Assembly: GCF_910592395.1 (NCBI RefSeq)
Contig: NC_088318.1
Location: forward strand, 12,216,349-12,280,348
Direction of reading: 5' to 3'
Origin: Lineus longissimus
Taxonomy: Eukaryota > Nemertea > Pilidiophora > Heteronemertea > Lineidae
DNA length: 64,000 bases
Within the stretch, counting starts at the first letter, position 1, and each line of letters starts with the position of its first letter. Positions 38,478-48,558 of this stretch are shown piece after piece. The notes beneath the pieces are model-generated. The model worked only from the letters and a program-made list of their open reading frames with translations, had not been told where the DNA came from and ran no database searches. The translations under genes and the position numbers were made by a program.

Positions 38478-39228
38478 CCATTTCTCAGTCGATTTTGCAA
38501 CGACAGCCATTCAGGAGCCTTTCACTCAAAAAGAGATAGCGCACAAAGGACCTACTAAAAACCTCAAGACGTCTGGTCAGCTTTAGCATATTTATAAGCC
38601 ATAATAGCTTTGTCTGACGTCTTCTAAAAATGTCCCAGTCTTTACATCGCACACGATAAAAATACGCTATTCTCGGAGCGTATCCTAGAGAGGCGGAATT
38701 ATCATGACGGCAGCCACAGCTTGCCGCGGAAAAGACACCTTAGTATTCTTTTGTTGTTGTTAAAGCGCGGCATTACGCGGGAAAAAACGTCATGCATCTG
38801 GGGCAGAGTGTAATCATTTTCCAATAAGACGTGGTGATGGACAGGCTGTAGCTAATGGTGATGCTGTGCCTGAACGATTTGGGTTTTGTGATGGTTGGAC
38901 CCCAAAAAAGTTGCTAATATGGTTTTCGGTATTCTTGTTCAATTGACTGTGCTAATTGGTCTGTTAGTGGTACGAGGTATTGAAAAAAGAACACCGTGGT
39001 AAGACCAATGATTCCAAATCGGCGATCTTCTTTGCTTGCCCTTGTTGATTTTAATGAGAAAAAATCTCAAAAATAAAAATTTAATATTCCCTCGGAATTT
39101 TTACTGTTATTTGAATTCGAATTAACAACGTCTGACTTTGGATGAAAAATAAATAAGTTTGGATGAAAAATATCAAACTTTTCATGAAAAAAGTATCCTT
39201 GTATATTTCTATGTTCCCTTTCAAATAC

Positions 39229-39360
39229 CTTAGCCAATTCCCTATCTAATTCCCTCGCCGATCCTCTTTGCATGATCAGCATACTACCGTCTGCTGAGCC
39301 ACTCAAGCAGCCGTCTTCTGCTTCCGTTTCATCATCGTCTGCTCGCGATCCGCCTGCCAT
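39229..39360 (-). CDS. Candidate first coding exon of a minus-strand gene, acidic N-terminus
   Basis: On the minus strand the ATG at 39360 has a strong start context (AACAAGATGGCAGG). It begins MAGGSRADDDETEAEDG, an acidic disordered-looking head, followed by a Ser/Gly/Met stretch and a charged ARELDRELAK helix-like end. After exactly 44 codons (phase 0) lies a donor-like GCTAAG|GTATTTG (39229/39228). The frame stays open beyond it but becomes Asn/Phe/Ser-rich and less protein-like. The segment is richer in CpG and GC than its surroundings, as first exons often are. A phase-0 partner exon is proposed at 37632-37495. The plus strand is also open here, but its composition is less natural. The family is not recognised. 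Confidence 0.33.
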
Positions 39361-41612
39361 CTTGTTTACCTGGTCACCGTGCCAATTGAAATTCCATGAC
39401 CTAGGGGTTGCCGCTAACAACCTAGGGCAATGCCATGAGTGTACAGGTACGCACGAGGCATATTTCCATATTTTCGTCGATATTCTTTGGATTATTTCTC
39501 ACCCCCAAGGTAGGAGAAAGAATATTGCGATGTTGTTATTGTTTGAGTTTATCTCCAATTTTATGTTTTTTCCCATTTGGTTGGTTTGTTTAAATCATTT
39601 CACAAAATGAGCAAGTAAAATTCTGGCAGCCAATAGGAATTTTCCTTCCACTTATTATCACACATCCCCCTTTTTACCTCGTTGTTGTACCAAATTTTTT
39701 AATATGTAAACTACAAAATATCATGACACTGTTATAAAAGTCATGTAAAGAAGATTGATTTGCAAGTCACTCAGTCAGTAGCCTTTCTAAATCGGGACTG
39801 AGTTTGCTAACAGGTTTAAAAGGGCAACAAAAAGCCTTCAATTACAAATTTCAAATCAACTATGTAGGCCTTTAAAAGTGGCAAATATTCATGTTATGGC
39901 CTTACATGTATTATTGTCTTTCGAAATGAATAATTGGTCCGATGAATAAAAGTGTAAGCCTTGAGAGTGAAACAATCGGGCTAAAGCCGTTGTGACCAAT
40001 GAATTTCATATTTATGCCAAAATCCAACCCTGCTAATACTCAACTGACCATGTAAAAATGAAAATTGAGTATTCAAGTCATCATTTGTTATCTGCCTCTC
40101 ATGAATAATGTCTTCACGCTCTCCATCGATTGATTGACAGGTATCAATGCACGGAGCATTTACTGAAGGACACGTGCTGCAGCATGGTGGCAAAAGTTAG
40201 AACTGATGAAAGCGCTATACAGTGGAACCTCCGTCAGCGGGCACCTCTCTATTAAGGACACCCTCTCTATTGAGGACACTAGTTGGTCCTGAAGTGGTTG
40301 TTCCCACTCAATATGACCTCTAATCAGGACACCTCTCTATTATGGACAGAACTTGTCACTCCCGAGGGTGTCCATAATAGAGAGGTTCTACTGTAGTTTG
40401 CTTCCATTTATCAGCTGCTTTGATTATGTTGAGAACTTAATCAAAATGTTTTTAAAAATAGAGTAGGCCTTTAGCTCTTTCTTTGTCGGTCTGCTATCTA
40501 CCTTGATACAGTATACAAAAACACATGAACCATACGCTACCAATTCACTTAGACGTTGTTAGATATCCTAACCCGTTTATTGTCGCAATCTTTGTTAACT
40601 CGCTGTCGACCTGTTATCTGTGCTGATGCACTTGTTTGCCAATAGAGTGATAAAACAAAGCTTCTTTAAGGTAGATCTCCACCCTAGCGTGAGCAGAGAA
40701 ACACATGCCGTTAGTGTCTGTATCACACTGTTACCTTTGGTGAAATAGACCTTCTATGACTTGCCTTGTTGCATCCGGATTCTACAACAACCAGTCATAG
40801 TTGTAAGAGTTCCAAATTTCTTTGGCAATAAAACAATAACGTACCTTTCAAAGATAGCTTTGCCCTTTGATGGCTTTTCGGTTCCTGGTGCAGAGCGAGT
40901 GATACTCCACTTCATGAACACATAAGTGTCAGCGATAAAAGATGCTTTGAATATTTAGTATTCATTAGGTGTCCTGCACATGGTTATTTGATGTCACCAA
41001 GAATTAATAAAGACTTATAGACTATGTCGCGTAGCATGTTATATTACTATTGGAGTTGTCAATCTTTCGACGACCCCCAAACTTTCTTTTTGGGATGGCC
41101 CCCAAATTTTATTTTTTGGGGGGAGCGACTCCAAGTTCTCTGATGATTGTGACGTCATGTCCTTGGTCTTTCTGTCAATTTTGAAGACAACAAATGAACA
41201 GTCTTAGATCGCTTAAATCAGTGTATTTAAAAAGCTCTTTGACATCATTAACAACAGAAAAAATGTGTTGTAGGCTTCCTTTCCCTTGCATGATATTGGA
41301 TGCCTTCATTTACTGAGTGGCTCAAAGGCCGAGGTATTTTGGCTTCAGCAGTTCGATCAGACTTAGAGTTAAGCGACGTGCCCAAGGCCTCAATAAAGAT
41401 TACTTCCTATGCTTCATTTTATTAGCATTTGCGTCTTTATCTCATGTTCTATTCTCCCGCGGGACTACTAACATGCATAATTGGCCGTTTACCAAATGGG
41501 CCCAGCGTTCGCACCTGAAGAATGTACCATTAGATACGCTGGAGGATTATTTTTACAGCAGGTTTCAGACAGTGAGGACTTGACCTTCTGCAGCTTGTTT
41601 TTTCAACCTCGC
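39361..41612. other. No gene seen apart from one MITE
   Basis: It contains the MITE at 40218 and a small inverted C-run/G-run at 41080-41125 (ACCCCCAAA / TTTGGGGGG). Short frames near 41317-41684 are unsupported. Confidence 0.45.
40218..40395 (-). mobile_element. MITE family 1, full-length copy (178 bp)
   Basis: It starts TACAGTGGAACCTCCGTCAG and ends AATAGAGAGGTTCTACTGTA, one of the best preserved copies. Termini are inverted repeats with TA at each edge. Internal blocks (CTCTCTATTAAGGACA and TGTCCATAATAGAGAG) also pair with each other, so the RNA would fold into a long hairpin. Confidence 0.85.
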
Positions 41613-42231
41613 CTGAAAAGAAACACTTGTAGAATCGGTTGTCTGGCACGTTTCGTCTGGGGTCAAGAAATGGAGATATCCTAGTGTCAGCAAAACAGAA
41701 TGAAAATAATTTCTGGTTGATATTTTTAAGTTTGATTCCTTGTAAGTAAAAGGCTTGTCCTGTTCATGTGTGTTTTTGTCTGTGCTACAAATAAATACAA
41801 ATACACGTTGTTGTTGTTGTTTTTTCATCGTGATTCACATCTCACATTCAGGTTAGAGCACGCACCTACATTGTAGTCTAAAGAAGACGAAACTTGCATA
41901 TAGATTTGAGATTTTATATACGACCACTTTTAATCTTCTGTTGATCGTTTTACCGTGGAAAACACCTGCATGAATAGATGTCTGGCGTGTGTTTTTCGTC
42001 TGGGGCTGAGAACTTGAGATTTCTTGGTGTCTGCAGAATATAATGGAAAATATCTAGGTCAGTGATGGAAAATCTGGTCTCCTTTTTGCGGTTTATCTTT
42101 TGATCCTCCGTAAATAAAAAAACCCTTTATTTTAACAATGTATATCTTCCTTTAAGTGTTTCTTTTGGAAAGGAAACACCTGTATGAATAGTTGCCTGAC
42201 ATATTATGTCTAGAGTTTGCCCCTAGTATAT
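41613..42231. repeat. Three diverged copies of one repeat unit
   Basis: GGAAAACACCTGCATGAATA, TGTCTGGCGTGTGTTTTTCG, TCTGGGGCTGAGAACTTGAG and a TAGTGTCAGCAAA block recur at 41613-41728, 41953-42062 and 42164-42231 (shorter). A second block (GATTCCTTGTAAGTAAAA / GATCCTCCGTAAATAAAA) follows the first two. Confidence 0.6.
41807..41822 (+). repeat. (GTT)n microsatellite
   Basis: About five GTT units run into a T-rich stretch. Confidence 0.7.
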
Positions 42232-42392
42232 ATATCCTGATTCCTTGAGAAGATGATTAAGCCTAAATCACTTGCACGGATACTTTCAAAGCAAAATTAC
42301 TCTACAAGTGAGACCTTTCTGAACTTAATTCAGGGGTGGAATCTAGGATTGAATTATATATGTGGATGGAGGGGGACGGCACCTGGCCTAAC

Positions 42393-42500
42393 ATGCACAT
42401 ATATTTTTGTGGTGTCTAGTTGAATTTAGAGTCCAGAGGAGACGGGTGAATGCCCCAGAATCTGCACCTATATTTTGGTGATTTCTAGTTGAATTTGGAT
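42393..42500. repeat. Two-copy direct repeat, 71-bp period
   Basis: GCACATATATTTTTGTGGTG with TCTAGTTGAATTTAGAG at 42395 recurs as GCACCTATATTTTGGTGATT with TCTAGTTGAATTTGGA at 42466. Confidence 0.65.
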
Positions 42501-42986
42501 CAGGGTCTATCTCCCTCTGCAGAAAACAGCAGTTACTGAAGAGCAAACCACAAATTTGTCAAGCCATATATCATTTTGACCAAAAAGATCAGAATTTTAT
42601 GATCCGGGCAGTTGTGACTAATGTATTTATAATCGACACGCCATTTCACAGGTAAAACATTTCGCTCTTAGATCCAGGTTATTTTTTTAGTGTAATTTCT
42701 AAAATGTCTAGAGTTAGATGTTCCTTGTTATAGAACTTTGTAAACCTGGGAATCTGGCAAACTGTTATTCATTTCTAGCTAATTGGCGTAGAGTTGGGCA
42801 TTTGTTTTGACGCCTCTTTGTGTACCGAGTCACCTGGAAATTTCAATTTTCGTGAAAAAACTTCCCATGTTTTGTCTGGCTTGGATTTTACCTTGGATTC
42901 TGCGGAGATCCATCTTACATTTAAAGAATTCCTACACCTTTACTCGTCCTGGCCAACCTGTTGCTTAAAATTATGATTTGTTTTGC

Positions 42987-43221
42987 TTAAGGGTTGACCA
43001 TAGGCACCACCATATTGGCTACAACTTGAAAACGTAAAGCAATTACCTCCTTCAAAATGAAGTGAATGCCAATTTCAAGGGTGGGAGTCTGCATGTTCTC
43101 CGGTAAACAAAGAACTGACTCCCTCCCTTGAATTGGCGTTCTTTTCAATTTTGAAAGAGTTACATTTGCTTTAGGATTTCTAGTTCCAGTGAAAACATTG
43201 GTGCCTGTGGTCAACCCTTAA
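42987..43221. mobile_element. Foldback element flanked by TTAA (piggyBac-like MITE?)
   Basis: TTAA-GGGTTGACCATAGGCACC at the left is mirrored by GGTGCCTGTGGTCAACCC-TTAA at the right. The arms continue as an imperfect inverted repeat of about 100 bases each: left AACGTAAAGCAATTACCTCC against right-complement AATCCTAAAGCAAATGTAAC, then the shared GCCAATTTCAAGGG-type block. Only a short loop separates them. TTAA at both edges fits the target duplication of piggyBac-type transposons. It has no transposase. Confidence 0.72.
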
Positions 43222-43584
43222 TGGGCATTGACTGTGCCACTCAATGTTCAATTGCCTTGTCCCTACTTCTGTAGCAGACAGAAATATAAACTTCTAGTTT
43301 CACTGATCGAAAACCGTTTCTAAATATTGATGACGAAATGGGGATATAACACATTTGGTCATTGGATTCCATTCAAAATGTTCAATTTGGATAAACAGAG
43401 AGTTGATGTCACCAAGTTGTCTGATGCTCATGACATCCTATTCCGGCTCGCCCGTTGTGTCGATTTCATCGTGAATCAATTGTTTTTGATAGGTGAAACC
43501 AGAGTATTAACATCGTAAAACGTAATAAAGCGGTTCGGAATGCACCTAAAATGCGACAACATGATACCCTTCCTATCATCATAG

Positions 43585-43725
43585 AACAAAGGAATTCTTG
43601 CTATCGGCGATATATATATACAAATTGAAAACGTTCGCATGACTCCGACACCCTCATTTAAGCGCTACTGTTTATGTGTGAAGCGAGTAAACAATGAAGT
43701 CATCGCTGTTTTTAAAGATTTGCAG
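43585..43725 (+). CDS. Candidate internal exon, 47 codons (phase 0-0)
   Basis: The acceptor CCCTTCCTATCATCATAG ends at 43584 (its TAG is the in-frame stop upstream), and a near-perfect donor, TTTGCAG|GTGAGC, follows at 43725/43726. The frame between is open and exactly 141 nt. It reads NKGILAIGDIYIQIENVRM, then TPTPSFKRYCLCVKR, then VNNEVIAVFKDLQ, which could be a beta-strand-rich segment. It stays open past the donor to a TAA at 43816. A TATATATATA run at 43611-43620 lies inside it and could alternatively be a promoter element. The phase does not match the phase-1 exons of the main gene. The family is not recognised. Confidence 0.28.
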
Positions 43726-44009
43726 GTGAGCAAGAGTGATTTTACCCGGTTATTTGGTAGCTTTTGCCCTGGCTGGAAATTACCAGGGGCTAGCACATTC
43801 TTGGCAAGGGAACAATAATTCTAGACAGTTTGTGTTCTTCACAATTTACAAGAAATGGATTTTTCTCAATTTGGCTGCAGAAGATTATCATGTATTTTGG
43901 TAAGTTATTAAATTTGTAAATTTGGAAAGTTGCATCCTTGAAGCCTTTGGCACTTTGGGATATTTTCTTACTGTTTATAACTAGAGTACAGGCGAAGAAG
44001 AAAATCCTT

Positions 44010-44325
44010 TGTAACTCTTCTACCTCTTACTCGCTATCAGAGAAACAAAATGTCAACACCAAGTTGCTCATCTCTGGGTAAAGCCACTGCAGTCAATGGA
44101 GGAGAACAGATTCTGTCTTTTTCTGCCAAGTCTGTGAATCACTTCCTATACCTCTCTCACTCGTTGTCAAAACCAGTCCCTGCTCAACTCCGGGCAAAGC
44201 TACTGCAATCAATGAAGGAGAACAGCTTCTTTTGTTCTGCCAAGTCTGTGAATCAGTTCCTACCTCGCTCACTCGCTGTCAAAACCAGCACCAAGCTGTT
44301 CTTATCTCCGGGTCAGTGCGAGGAG
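44010..44325. repeat. Tandem array, about 115-bp unit, 2.6 copies
   Basis: TGCTCATCTCTGGGTAAAGC, CACTGCAGTCAATGGAGGAG, TCTGCCAAGTCTGTGAATCA and CTCACTCGTTGTCAAAACCA repeat at about 115-bp spacing. A 123-codon frame runs across them (44050-44421), with the SAKSVN segment repeated 38 residues apart in the same frame. There is no upstream promoter or known protein likeness, so I treat it as a repeat. Confidence 0.7.
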
Positions 44326-44785
44326 GCCACAGCGCTTCCGGGGGCCCCAACAAATCTTGCCGAGGGCAATTATTCTGCTCCTTCTTTGAGGCGAGCGAGA
44401 GCCGCCTTGGGGCCCGTTTGACCAGCCAATATCACGCTCTCAGCCATTTGTCTTATTTATTGGACTAACCAAATGACCAAAAACTTTTGTGGACAGACTC
44501 TCACAAGATTCGGGGAACTATTGTCTATTCTTGTGGTTTTCTGATGATATTCAGAAAGTAATTGTGCTGGTTATTGTTGGTGTGCATTTGTAGTTGTCAA
44601 GTGGTCATCTGCAACGATCTTGTTTATGTTCTTGTCTTGTCCTTACTGTCTTCTGTTTCATTCCTATTTTCTCTGGCATCATTGTTCATATTCTAGAAAT
44701 TTGTGCTTAAAACTTTGCGTACAGAAGTTTGTGTTCAGTTGTTATGGTTGTCATGGTTAAGTGAGACCCATCCTGAAGAAATAAG

Positions 44786-44847
44786 AAGTTAATGTTGGCT
44801 TCTCCGGCCTTGTGTGCACGGCCAACATTGAGAAGAGCCAACATTAA
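44786..44847. repeat. Nested inverted repeat, 62 bp
   Basis: GTTAATGTTGGCTTCTC is mirrored by GAGAAGAGCCAACATTAAC. Inside it, CGGCC and GGCC flank TTGTGTGCAC. The transcript would fold into a long hairpin. It may be a remnant of a palindromic MITE. Confidence 0.6.
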
Positions 44848-45050
44848 CCACTGATTTCCTACTGATGATCTAGACCCAGTTTGCGGACCTCATTCTGGAG
44901 ATTCGTTGGTTATGAGCCAAAGTTTCACCTCTTTCTTTTTGACCTTCCATGTGTTTTCTCTGTCTGGGTGATGTTTTTATTGGTTCTGTGATTCCCTCAA
45001 ATAACTATCCAAGCAGCATTGATTGCACCGCCAATCTGTATCAATGGAAG

Positions 45051-45245
45051 TACGGTAGAACCTCTCTATCAAGGACACCCTCAGGACTGACTAGTACAGT
45101 CCTTAATCATGCTAATAGAGAGTTGTCCTGATTAGAGAGGTCAAACTGAATTCGGGACCAAACCTTTGTCCTTATCAGAGAGGGTGTCATGAATAGACAT
45201 GGTGTCCTTGATAAAGACATGTCCACTAGGAGAAGTTTCACTGTA
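45051..45245 (+). mobile_element. MITE family 1, full-length copy (195 bp)
   Basis: It starts TACGGTAGAACCTCTCTATC and ends GGAGAAGTTTCACTGTA. The internal GGTCAAACTGAATTCGGGAC core matches the other plus-oriented copies. Confidence 0.8.
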
Positions 45246-45591
45246 TGCTGTTGGTTCTATGTTGTGTGCACCGAAATTATCTGAATAAACAATGATAAAC
45301 AGCTATCTTTCAACACTTGCTGTGCCAGCAATATGCGGATGCTGATATGCAAAGATTCTTTAACCTTTGGCATGTTTGGATTTATTAGGTATATCACCCT
45401 TTCATTAATAATTCAACTATTGATTGGATGTGATATGTTCCAAATACAGTTGTATGTTGTTATTCCAACAACAATTGTTAGCAAAAATGCTGCAATACCA
45501 ATAAAAGCGTATTGCTATGTAATTAAATTTCCCCCAACATTATTTGATTGTCAGATTGTGGTGTTGTCAAAGAACTAATTTGAAGATGACA

Positions 45592-46005
45592 TTAGCCGCA
45601 CTTACACCACCTGAAAATGGACCACCAATCTTGGTTCGGGAACCAATGCTGCACCATCGAAAATCCACCAAGCGCTTACACCAGCGCTGCAGCTAGTTAT
45701 AAAATCAGGCTACAGATGGCGCGCAAACAATAAGCAGAACACAGAAAGCCTTGGCAGAAAGCGCCATTTCGAAAGCGCCGCCTGGAGCCGAACCATCTAA
45801 CTAGCTAATTGCCTATCCATTTGCGCGTACACCACGACAAAGCCGAGCTTTTAACAAGCCGGGCGAATTTGGACCATCAAGCTTGGTGGGACAAATTCGC
45901 TCGGCAATTTGTATCGGCAATGGATTGCCGAACCAATTTGTCGCGGCAATGTGGTGGTGTAAGTGCAATTGGTCCACCAATATTTCGTGGTGTAAGCGCA
46001 GCTAA
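45592..46005. mobile_element. Terminal-inverted-repeat element, about 412 bp
   Basis: The left end TTAGCCGCACTTACACCAC and the complement of the right end, TTAGCTGCGCTTACACCAC, form a 19-bp inverted repeat. A second pair lies inside it, GGACCACCAATCTTGG versus its mirror near 45967. The motif TTACACCA / GGTGTAA recurs four or five times through the element, as do small palindromes such as AGCGCTTACACCAGCGCT. The flanks allow either AT or TA as a two-base target duplication. It is GC-richer than its neighbours and has no coding frame. Confidence 0.72.
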
Positions 46006-46124
46006 TATCACTGTATACACCATTGGCAAATATGCTTCCTCAAAAAGTGATGACTTTACTTTGTTTGAAGATTGTGGTTGATAGTTTTAAGTTCTGATAC
46101 TATTTTTCCTGCACCTGATCATAG

Positions 46125-46261
46125 AACCCATGCAGTATGGCTCAAAAAGAACAGGCTCTTTGTCTACGACAGATGCGTACAACACCCCCTCGCACAAAAC
46201 AGACCTGGTAACAACCGGATCAAAAGCATTAATCGCTATGCGGGATATCACAAGACCTTGA
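46125..46261 (+). CDS. Weak candidate exon, two frames open
   Basis: An acceptor-like stretch (TATTTTTCCTGCACCTGATCATAG) ends at 46124. In phase 1 the sequence reads EPMQYGSKRTGSLSTTDAY, then NTPSHKTDLVTTGSK, to TGA at 46259-46261, with a possible donor CCTG|GTAACA at 46207. A second frame is open much longer, to 46461, where CCC|GTAAGT offers a good donor. Having two open frames weakens both. It lies just right of the 45592-46005 inverted-repeat element. I cannot decide between a real exon and chance. Confidence 0.13.
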
Positions 46262-46658
46262 GAAACGTCTCGAGATGCTGTATACTTACATCAATAGCCT
46301 CTCCCTTATTGGATTACAATGAAGGGATAGTTAGGTACTTAGAATCAATAACTGGACAATATCTATCCGTGAGAAGTTTTCCGTTACCAAAGTCGATAAC
46401 TGGACGCTTTTTTCTTGCACTTGTCTCCAGTGCTTTGAGTGGCATTAGAAGCAACCCGTAAGTATTGGTAATCGCATTGATCTATTCCGAGCGGAAATCG
46501 TCAAATGTGAGTTAAGATTGTACCAATAGGCGGACAGACGTCACGTCTATACCCACTCCACTTGGCCCTATTGTATAATTGTTACAAGTATTCGTATGAT
46601 GAGCTGGTATTGGCTCTTCAAGATGGTCTGCAGATAAAAGGGTACGTTTCGTATAAAT

Positions 46659-46841
46659 ATAGAGTGGGACCTCTCTAAGCAGACACCTCTGTTAGTAGGA
46701 CAGCCTCTCTATCGAGGACACTGCTTTAGGGCCAGGCTTAGGGTATTTCTATTTAATTTGGCCTCTGTAATTGAGACACTTCTCTGTTAGGGACAGCATG
46801 TTTCAGTACCGAGGTTGTCTTCAGTATGGAGTTTCTATGTA
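46659..46841 (-). mobile_element. MITE family 1, strongly diverged copy
   Basis: The recognisable blocks are GGGACCTCTCTAAGCAGACACC, CCTCTCTATCGAGGACACTG and GGCCTCTGTAATTGAGACAC, in the order of a reverse-oriented copy. Both termini are eroded, so the edges are approximate. Confidence 0.65.
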
Positions 46842-47329
46842 CCATTGTGTTCCCCAGTGCCAAATATCTTCAGAATGTCCATAACTTTCATCACTGACAT
46901 TTCATGCCAACTTGCACCAATTTCGTGTACATTTTCTGTAAGAGATGTACGCTTATCAGTAAAGTCAGATAAACAAGACATATGTACGGATAGTATTAAA
47001 GTCGTCAGTAGATTGACTGAAGAGGCTTGAAGGACTTTCTTCTTATTGCCTCAGACATTGTCCATTCCTCCTTGAGAATAGGGAGCCACACTAGTTGTTC
47101 TATAGAACACTTCACGGAGCTAATGGGACACTCCTACGGTCTCAACAAGCGGAGAATTCCAACTGGCCAGTAACTGACCACCGGTTTGTTTGGGCCGAAC
47201 GAGAAATGGAGTAAGGGCTGTTGTTATGAATCGGACCGGAAGTGTTGGGATGGATGGCAAGACTGTGAAAGTTTTGCACTCTAAGAAGATGGGGAATCCA
47301 GCCATTCCTCTTCCTGCCGAGTTAAGTGC

Positions 47330-47500
47330 CCCACTAACGAGTGATTTAAATCACTGCGACCTGTGATAATGATTGCATGTGACAAAAATTGCTCCCTTGC
47401 GTTCATCGTCACGGACAAGAATCGGTTATCATGACAACCTTGGATTAATATCAAACCCAGCATTTACCATTTTTACCCGAAGATGGTCATTTTGTCGCAC
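47330..47500 (+). repeat. Dispersed repeat family 2 copy
   Basis: CACTGCGACCTGTGATAATG, CATGTGACAAAAATTGCTCC and ATTTTTACCCGAAGATGG recur in the order of the 4801 and 18841 copies, partly inverted. Confidence 0.5.
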
Positions 47501-48291
47501 ATCACATTAGGGTGTTTGAATCAGTTTATTGTGAAAAATTCCCAATTTGATGTCCTAGTTTGGAGAGACTGGGAAAAAGGGGTTGATATACTTCAGAATA
47601 AATAGACAATCAATCAGGATGTTTGGAATAGACATAATATCAGCCTATCAAAGATAAATGTACATACAGAATGCCTGGGACTGCGTCCATCAGTGGTATC
47701 CACGTGCTCAGCATGAATGGACCAATCGAACAATAGAAAATCACGCCAACCTAGCAATAAAATGGCGGTGATTTTGCCAGGATAATGATACGTTTAGTGT
47801 GATCCAGCAACAAAAGGTGCAGTGACTCTGGAACAAAGAAGAGGAATAAACCTTTAGACTGTCCATCATTTTGTTGTGATGAGGTGGGCTTTTGGGGAAA
47901 GATACCCGTTAGTCTTGTTCAGGGTGTACCAAAATGATGAATTCGTATCCCAGTTCCACTTGGACTGTTGGAAGAAAAAGTGTCACTCAATCCACACTCG
48001 ATCAGACTTTTTCCACCTGATGAATGTTTCCAACATGCCTCCACATGTCAATGGCATGTGCCCCAATGTTAAATCTTGTGTTCACAAGCCAGAAAAAACC
48101 TCGACCTCTAGATTCTTGTCAGCTTTTTATCGGGAAAACTCAACGATGAGAGCTTTTTGCATCATAATGTCGACACTTGAGTTTTTCTTGTTAAACTAAC
48201 AGAAATCTTGATGGTTGTTGAGTGTTTGGGTCAGGATGAAATAGTGGCAAATTTGGGCTGTAAGGGGAATTTCTGTTTAGAATGTATCATC

Positions 48292-48420
48292 TACAGTATA
48301 ACCTCTCTATTAAGGACACCCTCGGGACTGGCAAGTGTTGTTCTTAGAGCTGTGTCCTCATGAGAGAGGTCAAATTGAATGGGAACAGCCACTTTGGAAC
48401 CAAAACAAGTGTCCTTTCTT
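48292..48420 (+). mobile_element. MITE family 1, left two-thirds
   Basis: It starts TACAGTATAACCTCTCTATT and follows the family through GAGAGGTCAAATTGAATGGG to CAAAACAAGTGTCC. The right terminal repeat is missing. Confidence 0.75.
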
Positions 48421-48484
48421 TGAAGAAATCTATTTAATTCTAATCAAGTTTAATCAAGGTTTTAATCCATTGGCAACGCATTCC

Positions 48485-48558
48485 AATCACAGTCGCCATG
48501 TTGTCATGGCTCCATTGCAGGTCACAGCAACTAAAATTGCTTGTCTGCGCAGAGCATA
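48485..48558 (+). repeat. Dispersed repeat family 2, fragment
   Basis: TCACAGTCGCCATGTTGTCA, CATTGCAGGTCACAGCAACT and AAAATTGCTTGTCTGCGCAG match the family. Confidence 0.5.

Noticed and set aside
41040-41130. CCCCCAAA / TTTGGGGGG inverted pair as a MITE
   Set aside because: Only short arms pair and no defined ends or target duplication are visible.
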